Shown here: piece after piece, positions 17,036-25,059 of the stretch | Position numbering within the stretch: the first letter of the stretch is position 1 | Layout: every line of letters starts with the position of its first letter | DNA from: Clostridia bacterium | GTDB taxonomy: Bacteria > Bacillota > Clostridia > Oscillospirales > CAG-272 | Length of the DNA stretch: 47,517 nucleotides | Reading direction: 5' to 3' | Assembly: GCA_017456985.1 (NCBI GenBank) | Contig: JAFTIH010000029.1 | Location: 1 to 47,517, forward strand | Translations under genes and position numbers: made by a program | The notes under the pieces: generated by a model | Told to the model about the DNA's origin: nothing | What the model saw: the letters and a program-made list of their open reading frames with translations, nothing else | The model's database searches: none

Positions 17036-17240
17036 TACCTTTTGGAAAAATATTTTTCAAAAAATAATCTTTTTCGGCTTTTCGTTCCCTAAACAGCATA
17101 TTTATTGAAAAATTCCAAAAAACTTTGCCAGAAAAAGGCATTTCTCGTTTGTGTAAAATGATAAAAAAAGAGGGGCGTTTTTCGTCAATATGACAAAGTG
17201 GCAAAAACCCCCGAGAAACAAAGATTTTTTTTGGTCTTTA

Positions 17241-17269
17241 TTGACAAATGAGCGGATTTGTGCTACAAT
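17241..17269 (+). promoter_or_regulatory. Strong sigma-A promoter of the secreted CxxC-repeat protein
   Basis: TTGACA (17241-17246), 17-bp spacer, TACAAT (17264-17269), with an ~60-nt leader to the ATG at 17337. Confidence 0.85.
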
Positions 17270-17336
17270 ACAGAATAGGAATGTATCCTTATCACTAGAT
17301 GAGGAAAACAATGAAAAAAGAAATAGGAGAATCAGT

Positions 17337-20171
17337 ATGAAAAAGAAGCTTTTGTTCCCGTGCGTGCTTCTCGTTCTCGTTATGATCCTTTCGGGCGCGT
17401 TTTCCGTAAACGCGAATACGGAAGCGACCGTTTCGATGACGGACGTTTACGCCGGCACGGCACCCGAGGCGGGCGTTGTCGTGACGATTTCTACCGAAGC
17501 AGAGCTTGATTTGTTTGCCGACTACGTGGCGAAGGGCAACGAAACGGCAGGCATTACCTTCCGCTTGGAGGCAGACATTGCTCTGACCGATAACCCCGAT
17601 ACGCCCGATGCTTCGAGCGGACGCGACGTTGCAGCGGCGAATATTTCCACGATGAATTCCATCGGCGGTACAATTATTGTTAATCCCGACAATAACAGAC
17701 AGAACATCATTTCTCCCGTGGCGTTTAAGGGCGTTTTTGACGGTAACGGCAAGACGGTCTCCAACGTTGCGTTCCGTGACCACTTTTTGAGCCTTGACGG
17801 CACGACGGCAACGCGTGTTCACGTCGGTGAGTACAACTCCTTTTTCACGAAGCTGGAGGGCGCTACCGTTAAGGATCTGACGATCTCGATCAGCGCGCTG
17901 AGAAACCCCGGTCAGAATGAGTACGGTTTTCTTGCTTCCGTTGCTACGGATTCCACGATCACCGGCTGCTCCGTCGTAACGTCGAGCGCCGGCGCTCTTG
18001 CGGTCTCCAATAAGAATACCGTTCTTGGCGGTGTCGTCGGCCGTGCAACAAATTCCGTTGTAGAGAACTGCGTGGTGACGCTTCCCTTGAAAGGCTTTAA
18101 GCTGGTTGCGGGTGTCGTTGGTATTGCCGACAATACCGCAGTACGCAACTGTATCGTTGGCGGCTCGCTTGAAAACGCAAGAGTCAGCAACCAGAACGGT
18201 ACGCACGTTGCGGGCGTCGTCGGTCAGCTTGTGAACGGCGCTACCGTTAAGAACTGCTACGCCAACGTATCCCTGACGGGCTATGGCTACCTTGCAGGTA
18301 TTGCTGCCGAGATCGGCGAGGGCTGTGCGGTTGCAAACTGCGCATCCGCCGCAACCTTCCTGACCGATCCCACCAGCGCAAACGTAAAGGCAGGCGGTCT
18401 GGTTGCCGCAAAGAACGAGGGCACTGTTTCCAACGCCTTCGGTCTTTACGCTGCAACGAGTAACACCCAGAAGCCTTACGATGCGGTTCCCGCAAGAGAC
18501 AACGCGGGTGCCGAGAACACGGGTTCTGTTGAGGACGTATATTCTTATACGGTAACCGCAGGCGAGACTGTCGGCGAGTACGTATTCACCGTTGGTGCCG
18601 TGGAGTCTGTCGTTGGCGAGGGCGGCGCAACTACTTACGAATTTAAGGCGGCTGATCCCGCAATTTCTCTTGCCGACGCACTCAACGCGTGGGTTGCTGA
18701 AAACTCTACCGCTGACGTGACCTACCAGGCGTGGGTCCAGGTTGGCGATACGGTTACTAACTGCTTCCACAATACTCTGACGCTCGTTCCTTACGCGGGA
18801 CAGGAGCCTACCTGCGTGCAGCCCGGTCTGGGTCACTACGTTTGCTCCGTCTGCGGTAAGGTGATGGAGGACATGGATGACGTTCCCATGGAGGCAACGG
18901 GTGTTCATACCGCTCCTGTGGGAACTGCGGTTTGTAACGATTACGACTGTACCGTCTGCGGTGAGCATGTTGACGCAACGGCTGATCACAGATTCAATCC
19001 CGAGGAAAAGCCTTGTGAGGATCGCACCTGTATCACCTGCTCGCAGGTGATTCCTGCGGAGGTTCCTCATACCAAGCCCGCCGATTACGATGAAACAAAG
19101 AACTGTAAGTCTTACGAATGCACCGAGTGCCACGCCATCGTTGCAGGCGAAGGCGTGCATAGCTTTGGCTCGGACATTAAGGCGTGCCAGGATGCAACCT
19201 GTTCTGTTTGCGGTGAGACGGTTGAAGCGACGGCAGCTCACAGAGCGGGTCCTGCTGCAACCTGTAACCGTGCACAGGTCTGTATCGTCTGCCGTACCGA
19301 GATCAAGCCGAAGCTTGAGCATATTTCCGACGGCATTGCCAATTGCGGCAAGCCTGAGCAGTGCGTGCTTTGCTCGGCAGCGCTTGGCGATCCCGTGGGC
19401 GAACACGTTCCCAACAAGGATCACGCAACCTGTAACGGCGGCGTCGTCTGCCTCGTGTGCGGAAATGAACTTGAAGCGCAGCTGACGCACGCGCCCAAGC
19501 CCGGTATCACGATTGACTGCGGTCACGGTCAGATCTGCGTCCACTGTAACGTTGTTTTGGAACAGGCGACGGGTGCGCATACGCCCGACTGGTCCACCGC
19601 TACGGTCGTTCGTGAGGCAACCGCTGACAGAACCGGTATCGTTGTTGCAAAATGCTCTACCTGCGGCAAAGACGTTGAGCGTTATACCACGCTTTCCGCA
19701 TTTGATGCAGACGGCAAGGTTGCTCTTTCGGGCAATGCGGCACTCGTCGTGGGTAGCCGCGTTGACGTTGCCTTTGGCAAGGTCGCTGACGTTGCAACGC
19801 TGACGCTGGATGACGGCTTCGTTCCTCTGCAGGTTCTCACCTTCAAGCTGTTGGATGCAGACGGCAAGGAGATCGCTCTGAGCGGCAACGCAACCGTCAA
19901 GATGATCCTCAACGTTTCCGTGGCAAAGATGGCAAAGGAACACCTTAAGCTCTATAAGGTTGACGGCACTACGGTAAGCGAAGTGACCATCAGCGAGCTT
20001 GCTGACGGTTACCTCACCTTCTCTGCAAGTGCTACGGGCACCTACCTCATCGCAGGCACCAAGACGGTGGCGATGGAGGTCATCGGCAGCTACATTCCCG
20101 AGGCTACGCCCGGTGAAACGGCTGCTTTGATCGGTACGCCCGATTACGAGAAAAAGGACGAAGAGATCTAA
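17337..20171 (+). CDS. Large secreted protein with N-terminal adhesin-like region and CxxC repeats
   Basis: 944 aa with a signal peptide (MKKKLLFPCVLLVLVMILSG...NA, ~residues 1-26). Residues ~30-370 contain repeated valine/asparagine-rich turns (VVENCVV, AVRNCIV, TVKNCYA) typical of a right-handed beta-helix. Residues ~490-785 carry about eight repeats of roughly 30-40 residues, each with CxxC plus a following His (CSVCG, CTVCG, CITCS, CTECH, CVLCS, CLVCG, CVHCN, CSTCG). A C-terminal Ig-like module follows, without LPxTG, SLH or membrane anchor. The ATG at 17337 follows AGGAGA; an upstream ORF extension lacks a signal peptide. Likely a surface-exposed or released protein; metal or redox function of the Cys repeats is unknown. 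Confidence 0.8.
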   Translation: MKKKLLFPCVLLVLVMILSGAFSVNANTEATVSMTDVYAGTAPEAGVVVTISTEAELDLFADYVAKGNETAGITFRLEADIALTDNPDTPDASSGRDVAAANISTMNSIGGTIIVNPDNNRQNIISPVAFKGVFDGNGKTVSNVAFRDHFLSLDGTTATRVHVGEYNSFFTKLEGATVKDLTISISALRNPGQNEYGFLASVATDSTITGCSVVTSSAGALAVSNKNTVLGGVVGRATNSVVENCVVTLPLKGFKLVAGVVGIADNTAVRNCIVGGSLENARVSNQNGTHVAGVVGQLVNGATVKNCYANVSLTGYGYLAGIAAEIGEGCAVANCASAATFLTDPTSANVKAGGLVAAKNEGTVSNAFGLYAATSNTQKPYDAVPARDNAGAENTGSVEDVYSYTVTAGETVGEYVFTVGAVESVVGEGGATTYEFKAADPAISLADALNAWVAENSTADVTYQAWVQVGDTVTNCFHNTLTLVPYAGQEPTCVQPGLGHYVCSVCGKVMEDMDDVPMEATGVHTAPVGTAVCNDYDCTVCGEHVDATADHRFNPEEKPCEDRTCITCSQVIPAEVPHTKPADYDETKNCKSYECTECHAIVAGEGVHSFGSDIKACQDATCSVCGETVEATAAHRAGPAATCNRAQVCIVCRTEIKPKLEHISDGIANCGKPEQCVLCSAALGDPVGEHVPNKDHATCNGGVVCLVCGNELEAQLTHAPKPGITIDCGHGQICVHCNVVLEQATGAHTPDWSTATVVREATADRTGIVVAKCSTCGKDVERYTTLSAFDADGKVALSGNAALVVGSRVDVAFGKVADVATLTLDDGFVPLQVLTFKLLDADGKEIALSGNATVKMILNVSVAKMAKEHLKLYKVDGTTVSEVTISELADGYLTFSASATGTYLIAGTKTVAMEVIGSYIPEATPGETAALIGTPDYEKKDEEI

Positions 20172-20182
20172 TTCAAAAAGCA

Positions 20183-20216
20183 AACGGCGCTTCGCAGTCG
20201 CGGAGCGCCGTTTTTT
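20183..20216 (+). terminator. Terminator of the CxxC-repeat protein gene
   Basis: AACGGCGCT (20183-20191) pairs with AGCGCCGTT (20204-20212), followed by a T-run, 11 nt after the stop codon. The next 170 bp hold nothing recognised. Confidence 0.85.
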
Positions 20217-20389
20217 AAAAAGGTTTTGGATGGGGCGTTGCTTTGACATAAGGCGCGAGGGTCCGTATGACGGGACGGCGTTTTAAAATGGGGCGCCGCT
20301 TCGGCACGGTGTGCCAAAGACATCGTCCGACACAAAGTGCCGAGGGCGCCGTTCCAAGGCGCGGCGGCAAGAGGGGATCAGGAGAAAGT

Positions 20390-20692
20390 ATGGCTGAGCA
20401 TTACGTATATATCCTTCGGTGCGCCGACGGCTCGCTCTACACGGGCTACACTCCCGATCTGTGCGCGCGCTTGCGCACGCATAACGGAGAAGGGGCAGGC
20501 GGCGCGAAATACACCCGTTCCCGCCGCCCCGTCGTGCTCGTCTATTTTGAACTATGCGAGGATAAGAGCACGGCGCTTCGCCGCGAGTGCGCCATCAAGC
20601 GCCTGACGAAGGCGCAAAAGGAGGCGCTGGTTGCGGGCTTTCCGCAAGCGATGCTCGCGAACGCGCTGGCGGACGAGCAAAAAGAAAAATGA
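20390..20692 (+). CDS. GIY-YIG domain protein (UPF0213/YhbQ type)
   Basis: 100-aa single-domain GIY-YIG nuclease-fold protein: HYVYILRCADGSLYTGYTPDLCARLRTHN carries the YVYIL...YTGYT signature, and the conserved Arg and Glu follow (ARLRTHN; ALRRECAIKRL). Start at 20390 was chosen because GGAGA lies just upstream and the family begins here; the upstream in-frame extension is unrelated. Biological role of this small family is not established; DNA or RNA processing is possible. Monocistronic, ending in a terminator. Confidence 0.85.
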   Translation: MAEHYVYILRCADGSLYTGYTPDLCARLRTHNGEGAGGAKYTRSRRPVVLVYFELCEDKSTALRRECAIKRLTKAQKEALVAGFPQAMLANALADEQKEK

Positions 20693-20734
20693 TCCCTACC
20701 GCTTTGGCATTTGCCGACGGGAAGGATCATTTTT
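20685..20734. terminator. Bidirectional terminator between GIY-YIG gene and pncC
   Basis: AAAAATGATCC (20685-20695) pairs with GGATCATTTTT (20724-20734) with additional pairing inside (CCG/CGG). The stem begins within the GIY-YIG stop region. Confidence 0.75.
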
Positions 20735-20739
20735 GTTTT

Positions 20740-20783
20740 TAGCCTATCACAACCGAAATAGAACCCGTTTTAAGGGTGAATTT
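20740..20783. repeat. Truncated copy of the 61-bp palindromic repeat
   Basis: TAGCCTATCACAACCGAAAT (20740-20759) is identical to the arm of the intact element at 24953. The adjoining loop is also recognisable, in inverted orientation relative to that element (CCCGTTTTAAGGGTG). The right arm is lost after AATTT, where the pncC stop codon lies. Confidence 0.85.
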
Positions 20784-21261
20784 ATTTTGCGCCCTGCAGT
20801 AGCATAACGAGTGCGCGGTGCGCGTATTGTACTGCCGCATTGCGCACGCCCGTGCGATCAAGCCCTTCGAAATGGCAGGTTGCCGAGGAGAGGACACCGC
20901 CGACGAAAAAGCCAAAGCATACCGTGCCAACCGGCTTTTCGGGAGTGCCGCCCCCGGGACCTGCGATACCCGAAATCCCGACGCCCACCTCGGCGCCCGA
21001 CTCACGTGCGATGCCTTCTGCCATTTCACGCGCGACCGCCTCGCTCACTGCGCCGTAGGCTGCGAGCGTTTCGGCTTTGACACCCGCGTATTTTTCTTTG
21101 GCTTCGTTTGCATAGGTGACGAAGGAAACGTCAAGGACGCCCGATGCGCCCGCGACGTCTGCAAGACGGCCGACGGCGAGCCCTGCGGTGCAGGATTCGG
21201 AAAAGGAAATATGCCATTTGCGCTCTAAAAGAAGCGCGACGAGCTGTTCTGCGTGCTTCAT
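20782..21261 (-). CDS. pncC: Nicotinamide-nucleotide amidohydrolase (CinA C-terminal domain family)
   Basis: 159-aa stand-alone CinA C-terminal domain, which hydrolyses nicotinamide mononucleotide to nicotinic acid mononucleotide in pyridine nucleotide salvage. Conserved blocks are SFSESCTAGLAVGRLAD, VTYANEAKEKYAGV, GAVSEAVAREMAEG and the glycine-rich GISGIAGPGGGTPEKPVGTV. The ADP-ribose pyrophosphatase half of CinA is absent. Start has AAAGGAG upstream. Its end abuts the palindromic repeat copy at 20740. Confidence 0.9.
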   Translation of the reverse strand: MKHAEQLVALLLERKWHISFSESCTAGLAVGRLADVAGASGVLDVSFVTYANEAKEKYAGVKAETLAAYGAVSEAVAREMAEGIARESGAEVGVGISGIAGPGGGTPEKPVGTVCFGFFVGGVLSSATCHFEGLDRTGVRNAAVQYAHRALVMLLQGAK

Positions 21262-21271
21262 AAAAACTCCT

Positions 21272-21392
21272 TTCGCGCCCTGTGGCGCGGTGTGTAAAAT
21301 TCGTATTGCGTTGCACCCCGTGGCGCGGTGTGTAAAGCTTGAGCTCCTTTCGCGCCCGATGGCGCGACGTGTGAAGCTTGTGCTTGCAACGG
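21272..21392. repeat. Three imperfect ~38-bp repeats upstream of pncC
   Basis: GTGGCGCGGTGTGTAAA at 21282 and 21320 and the variant ATGGCGCGACGTGTGAA near 21359, spaced 38-39 bp. The first and third contain a CGCGCC-N4-GGCGCG hairpin. On the transcribed strand of pncC they read as TTTACACACCGCGCCAC. Function unknown. Confidence 0.7.
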
Positions 21393-21402
21393 GGAAAAAG
21401 GG

Positions 21403-21430
21403 TAAAAAGAAAGCGGGAAATTTCCCGCTT
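21403..21430 (-). terminator. Terminator of secG
   Basis: The perfect palindrome AAGCGGGAAATTTCCCGCTT (21411-21430) is followed on the minus strand by TCTTTTT, 4 nt after the secG stop. Confidence 0.85.
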
Positions 21431-21434
21431 CTCT

Positions 21435-21824
21435 TTATTTGTTTTCGGTGCTGCCGCCCTCGGTGCTACCCTCGGTGTTGCTACCTGCGTTCTCGTTAGA
21501 GCCGGTGCTCGAGGAGCCGTCATCCGTTACGTAGTTGTCAGCGCTGTTTGCAAAGCTCATATTCTCAAGCTTGGTGGAGTAGTCGTAACCACCGGGAATG
21601 AGCATAAAGGTGAGAAGTGCAACGACGATGAACACGATACCGATCACGGTGGTAGCGCGGTTGAGGACCTTATCGATGCGACCACCCTTTTCCTTACCGA
21701 AGAAGGTTTCCGCACCGCCGGCGATGGTGCCGGACAGACCGTAAGACTTGCCGTGCTGCATCAGCACTGCTACCGTCAGGATCACGCCCATAACAAGAAG
21801 GGCGATTTGCAAGAACAAAAACAT
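21435..21824 (-). CDS. secG: Preprotein translocase subunit SecG
   Basis: Small SecYEG channel subunit. Two membrane segments (FLFLQIALLVMGVILTVAVL; ATTVIGIVFIVVALLTFML) flank the conserved cytoplasmic loop MQHGKSYGLSGTIAGGAETFFGK. The 129-aa chain is longer than most SecG proteins (~75 aa) owing to a C-terminal Ser/Gly/Asn/Glu low-complexity tail. Start at 21824 is ATG after TTGGAGG; an upstream TTG would swallow the ribosome site. Own promoter and terminator. Confidence 0.92.
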   Translation of the reverse strand: MFLFLQIALLVMGVILTVAVLMQHGKSYGLSGTIAGGAETFFGKEKGGRIDKVLNRATTVIGIVFIVVALLTFMLIPGGYDYSTKLENMSFANSADNYVTDDGSSSTGSNENAGSNTEGSTEGGSTENK

Positions 21825-21899
21825 AATTTCCTCCAAAAATCAATCTTTTCCGTTTCGGTTTTATCTTCTCTCGACAAAACCGCATATTACAGTGGGTAC

Positions 21900-21928
21900 A
21901 TTATAACATAGTTTTTTATAAAAAGCAA
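21900..21928 (-). promoter_or_regulatory. Sigma-A promoter of secG
   Basis: Minus strand TTGCTT (21923-21928), 17-bp spacer, TATAAT (21900-21905), in the 156-bp gap after the methyltransferase gene. No clear terminator for that upstream gene is seen, so some read-through into secG is possible. Confidence 0.75.
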
Positions 21929-21980
21929 GACTTTTTTGAAAAAAAGATCAAAAGAAGTTGTGAAAAATGAAAAACTGCGA

Positions 21981-23471
21981 TCAGATCTTGCGCGGCGTCT
22001 TGGGACGCAGAGCGTTCTGCACCACGACGGAGCAGATCTTGGGGGAGAACTGACGGGAAAGCAGGATCTGCTGTCCGATCGCGCGGATGGTTTTCAAGTC
22101 GGGCAGAGGCAGATCGCCGTATTCGGTCGCGTTGATCTGGGGCGCCTTAGAGAGTATCGTGCAATACTTTTCGTACAGGTCGGAGGAAAGGACGGCGTAC
22201 AGTCCGAAGAGCATTTGCGCGTCCATCTCTCGGTCGTCGGCGTAGTCGATATAGTTGAGCTTGTTGTGCGTGCTGATCACGGGGAAGTGGGGAAGCTGGG
22301 ATGCCATATACGTACCGCATAAGAGGTGGCGCGCGTCGCTCTTGGCGGGAACGCGCTTGATGAAGAGCATATTTTTGTTCTTCTGCGCGAGGGAAGGAAT
22401 GACGGGAACGATATACTTTTCCGTAGGCAAATGCACGATGCCGTCGCGAATGCTCTTGGGATGGACCAGTGGGATGGCGCCGTCGATGGGCTCGTCACGA
22501 AGGCTCTCGGGGTAGCGCGACTCGAGCGTCAGACCCGTGCGCATCCGAAGCCCGAGGGAGGACATCGTTTCGGGAAGGCTTTCCACGCTCTCTAAGATCT
22601 CCGCCTCCTCGGTGGACTTGATCAGCAAAAGCGCCCCCGTTTCGGGGTTGACGATGCGCTCGTAGGGGAAGGGGGGCAGGACGGTGATGTCCCCGCCGTC
22701 GCCGTCACTGTACGAGGAGGAGATGACGATGGTTTGCCCATCCGTGACGGGTGCCTTTACGAACTTTACGATCATCTGTGCGCGCACCGTATCAAGAAGC
22801 GCGTTCTTGCTCTTAGCGGCAAACAGGTGGAGCCTCGTCAGCGCACCCTCGCTCATTACGTATTTGCGCAGCCGCTCTAAGTGTACGCCTGCGGCGTATG
22901 CGGTAGGCAGAAGAGCAACCATCTCGCCGTTTGCCTTAAGCATTTTGACGCCCATTGCAAAGAACAGGTGGGCAAGATCCGTCGCGCCCGCACAAAGGTA
23001 GGAGAGGGCTTGCACCTCCGCGTCGTCCTTGTCAAGCAGGGCGGAGGGCGGATTGGTGATGACGTAGTCGTACGTGCCGCCAAGCTCGTCGTTTGCCGCC
23101 AGAATGAAGTTTTCCGTGCGGATCTTATAGATCAGCTTAACGCCGTAATCGTGACGCAAGCGCTTGCGCAGGCGCACGAGGTTGTATTCGAGCATCGGGA
23201 GCATCATCGCATCGTTTTCAAAGCAGGTCAGCTCCACCGTTTTCGGATAGCCTTCCGCGCGGCAAAGGCGCTCAAGCAGTGCGGCGGAGAGGATGCCCGT
23301 GCCCGCACCCGGGTCTAAGACGGAAACGCTGTCGGCGTGCGAGGCGTGAAGCATAACGGACAGGAGCGCCGCGGTGCCTTTTTTTGTGAAAAATCTGCCA
23401 ATGCGCACGTTTTGCTCCTTGGATTTTTCGCGGATCAGCTTTTTTGTATTGCGAACAGCCATATTTAACAT
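21981..23471 (-). CDS. Orphan N6-adenine DNA methyltransferase (Eco57I-like)
   Basis: 496 aa. SAM-binding motif I is VLDPGAGTGILSAALLER (residues ~50-67) and the catalytic motif IV is NPPS (TYDYVITNPPSALLDKDD), typical of N6-adenine methyltransferases. RIGRFFTKKGTAALLSVML just before motif I is the usual region of type I/IIG modification enzymes. The C-terminal ~200 residues (ESLPETMSSLGLRMRTGLTLESRYPESL onward) look like a target-recognition domain. No restriction or specificity gene is adjacent, so it may be a solitary methylase. Start at 23471 follows AGAGGA; a second ATG 9 nt downstream is possible. Confidence 0.85.
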   Translation of the reverse strand: MLNMAVRNTKKLIREKSKEQNVRIGRFFTKKGTAALLSVMLHASHADSVSVLDPGAGTGILSAALLERLCRAEGYPKTVELTCFENDAMMLPMLEYNLVRLRKRLRHDYGVKLIYKIRTENFILAANDELGGTYDYVITNPPSALLDKDDAEVQALSYLCAGATDLAHLFFAMGVKMLKANGEMVALLPTAYAAGVHLERLRKYVMSEGALTRLHLFAAKSKNALLDTVRAQMIVKFVKAPVTDGQTIVISSSYSDGDGGDITVLPPFPYERIVNPETGALLLIKSTEEAEILESVESLPETMSSLGLRMRTGLTLESRYPESLRDEPIDGAIPLVHPKSIRDGIVHLPTEKYIVPVIPSLAQKNKNMLFIKRVPAKSDARHLLCGTYMASQLPHFPVISTHNKLNYIDYADDREMDAQMLFGLYAVLSSDLYEKYCTILSKAPQINATEYGDLPLPDLKTIRAIGQQILLSRQFSPKICSVVVQNALRPKTPRKI

Positions 23472-23529
23472 AGACGAAGTCCTCTTTTACGTCGTTTTTT
23501 CAAAACCTCTGCCGAGGTCTATCATCCAT

Positions 23530-23558
23530 ATTGTAGCATATTTCGGGGGAGGAATCAA
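23530..23558 (-). promoter_or_regulatory. Sigma-A promoter of the methyltransferase gene
   Basis: Minus strand TTGATT (23553-23558), 17-bp spacer, TACAAT (23530-23535). Confidence 0.75.
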
Positions 23559-23662
23559 GTAGAAAAGAGAAAAAAGTGTCGGAAGGGTGCGATTTTTCTT
23601 TTTTTATGCGAGTGGGGCGGACGCGCAGAGAGAAAAACTTTCGCTTTTTGTAGATAAAGTTC

Positions 23663-23691
23663 TTGATTTTGCCGCCGAAATATGGTAAAAT
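23663..23691 (+). promoter_or_regulatory. Sigma-A promoter of the YhaO/SbcD-like gene
   Basis: TTGATT (23663-23668), 17-bp spacer, TAAAAT (23686-23691), 75 bp before the ATG. The rest of the 23472-23766 gap shows nothing else. Confidence 0.75.
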
Positions 23692-23766
23692 ACAATCGTA
23701 TACGAGTGTCGGCACCTCTTTGTCGGTGTCAGACGCGCACCTATATAATAAAAAGGAGGGAAAGGG

Positions 23767-24948
23767 ATGGAACAGCTTCGGATGGATGGAGAGCTGCAAG
23801 GGCAAACGCCTGAGAATGGCGTGCGCGCATTGACGATCTTGCATGCGGGTGACGTTTTTCTTGACGGACCCATCGGGCGCTTGCGCCGCGATACCAAGGA
23901 GCGCCGCCGCGAGGAGCTGCGAGAGTCTTTCCTTGCTTTCCTTTCTCGCGCCGCCGAGGAAAAGGCGGACGCCGTTTTGTTCAGCGGCAATCTGATTGAC
24001 GGTGCTTTTGCTGCCGATGGCACCCTTCGCTTTCTCGTTTCGGCGTTTTCCGCATATCCCGAGGTGCAATTCATCATTGCGCCGGGGCCCGCGGATGCGC
24101 TCACGGCGGATAGCGTTTATCGCTCCTATCGTTTGCCTGCCAACGTTCACGTGTTTTGCGAGGAGGTTTTGGGAGAATACGAGCTTCCCACGCTTCCTTT
24201 GACGGTGTACGGCTGGGGCTACGGCTCGGACGTTTGCCGCCACGCGCCGCTTTCGGGGGCGCGGGTGAAGGGCGGCGACCGACTGCACGTTTTGTGCGGT
24301 TATACGCTGCTCGAAGAAGGCGGGGCGCAAGCACCCGTGACCGAGGCGGCGCTTGCCGCATTCGGCGCACACTACGCCGCGCTTTCGGGACGTGCGCACG
24401 ACGGCTTCCACCATGCGGGGGACGGCGTGTACGCGTATAGCGGCAACTTTGAAGGACGCACGTTTGCAGGAGATGGGGTCGGCGGATACGTCCGCATTCG
24501 CGCCGAGGCGTGCGAGGGCGGCTGGCGCATCACGCCTGAACGCGTTTTGCTGGATACCTATTCTTACCTCGAAGACACGCTTGACGTGTCTCATCTTTCG
24601 GATGCCGAGGCGTTAGTGCCCCGCATTGCGGAGCACGTCCGTCGCCGCGGATACGGCGAGCGAACGGTACTGCGGCTGATCTTGCGCGGCTCGGTGCCGA
24701 TCAAGGCGGATTTCCGTCTTTCCGAGATCACGGACAGCTTCGGTCTTTACGCGCTCCGTCTTGAGGATCGGACCGTACCCACCGACGTGGGCGAGGGACT
24801 CTTACAGCAAATGAACGCTGCGGGAGAGCTTTACCGCCATTTCTATCCCTTGATGACGGATGGCGAGGAGGAGGAGCGCGTGCGCGCTGCAAGGGCGTTC
24901 CGTATGGCGTACGCCGCGCTTCACGGCGAGGAGTTTGCGGCTCTTTGA
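23767..24948 (+). CDS. SbcD/YhaO-like metallophosphoesterase-fold protein, probably inactive
   Basis: 393 aa with the layout of a DNA-repair exonuclease (Mre11/SbcD/YhaO): an N-terminal calcineurin-like fold followed by a capping region (VLLDTYSYLEDTLDVSHLSDAEALVPRI, LRLILRGSVP). Metal-binding motifs are altered: the usual DxH is D29-V-F31 (HAGDVFLDGP), the usual GD is G74-N75 (LFSGNLIDG), and the usual GNHD is G107-P-A-D110 (APGPADAL); the GHxH near residue 210 reads GRAH. If the alignment is right, most ligands are missing. No YhaN/SbcC partner is adjacent. A structural or regulatory role is possible. Confidence 0.65.
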   Translation: MEQLRMDGELQGQTPENGVRALTILHAGDVFLDGPIGRLRRDTKERRREELRESFLAFLSRAAEEKADAVLFSGNLIDGAFAADGTLRFLVSAFSAYPEVQFIIAPGPADALTADSVYRSYRLPANVHVFCEEVLGEYELPTLPLTVYGWGYGSDVCRHAPLSGARVKGGDRLHVLCGYTLLEEGGAQAPVTEAALAAFGAHYAALSGRAHDGFHHAGDGVYAYSGNFEGRTFAGDGVGGYVRIRAEACEGGWRITPERVLLDTYSYLEDTLDVSHLSDAEALVPRIAEHVRRRGYGERTVLRLILRGSVPIKADFRLSEITDSFGLYALRLEDRTVPTDVGEGLLQQMNAAGELYRHFYPLMTDGEEEERVRAARAFRMAYAALHGEEFAAL

Positions 24949-24952
24949 TCTC

Positions 24953-25013
24953 TAGCCTATCACAACCGAAATCCACCCCTTAAAACGGGCTCGATTTCGG
25001 TTGTGATAGGCTA
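24953..25013. repeat. 61-bp palindromic repeat element, intact copy
   Basis: Perfect 20-bp inverted repeats (24953-24972 and 24994-25013, TAGCCTATCACAACCGAAAT and its complement) around a 21-nt loop. A second, truncated copy is at 20740. A TATAAT (25014-25019) abuts the right arm, and TCGATT (24991-24996), mostly in that arm, sits 17 bp upstream, so the element may form part of the promoter of the LytTR gene. Interpretations include a MITE-like mobile element or a dispersed hairpin. Confidence 0.9.
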
Positions 25014-25059
25014 TATAATAAATAAGGAAGAAAAACGCTTTTGAAAGGAGGGGTCGGCT

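Noticed and set aside
17295-20249. 984-codon ORF antisense to the secreted CxxC-repeat protein
   Set aside because: The plus strand has promoter, ribosome site, signal peptide and terminator. The minus frame is low-complexity Arg/Asn/Val with no features.
21411-21430. Noc-type binding site (ATTTCCCGGGAAAT)
   Set aside because: The palindrome has the opposite half-site order (GGGAAATTTCCC) and is better explained as the stem of the secG terminator.
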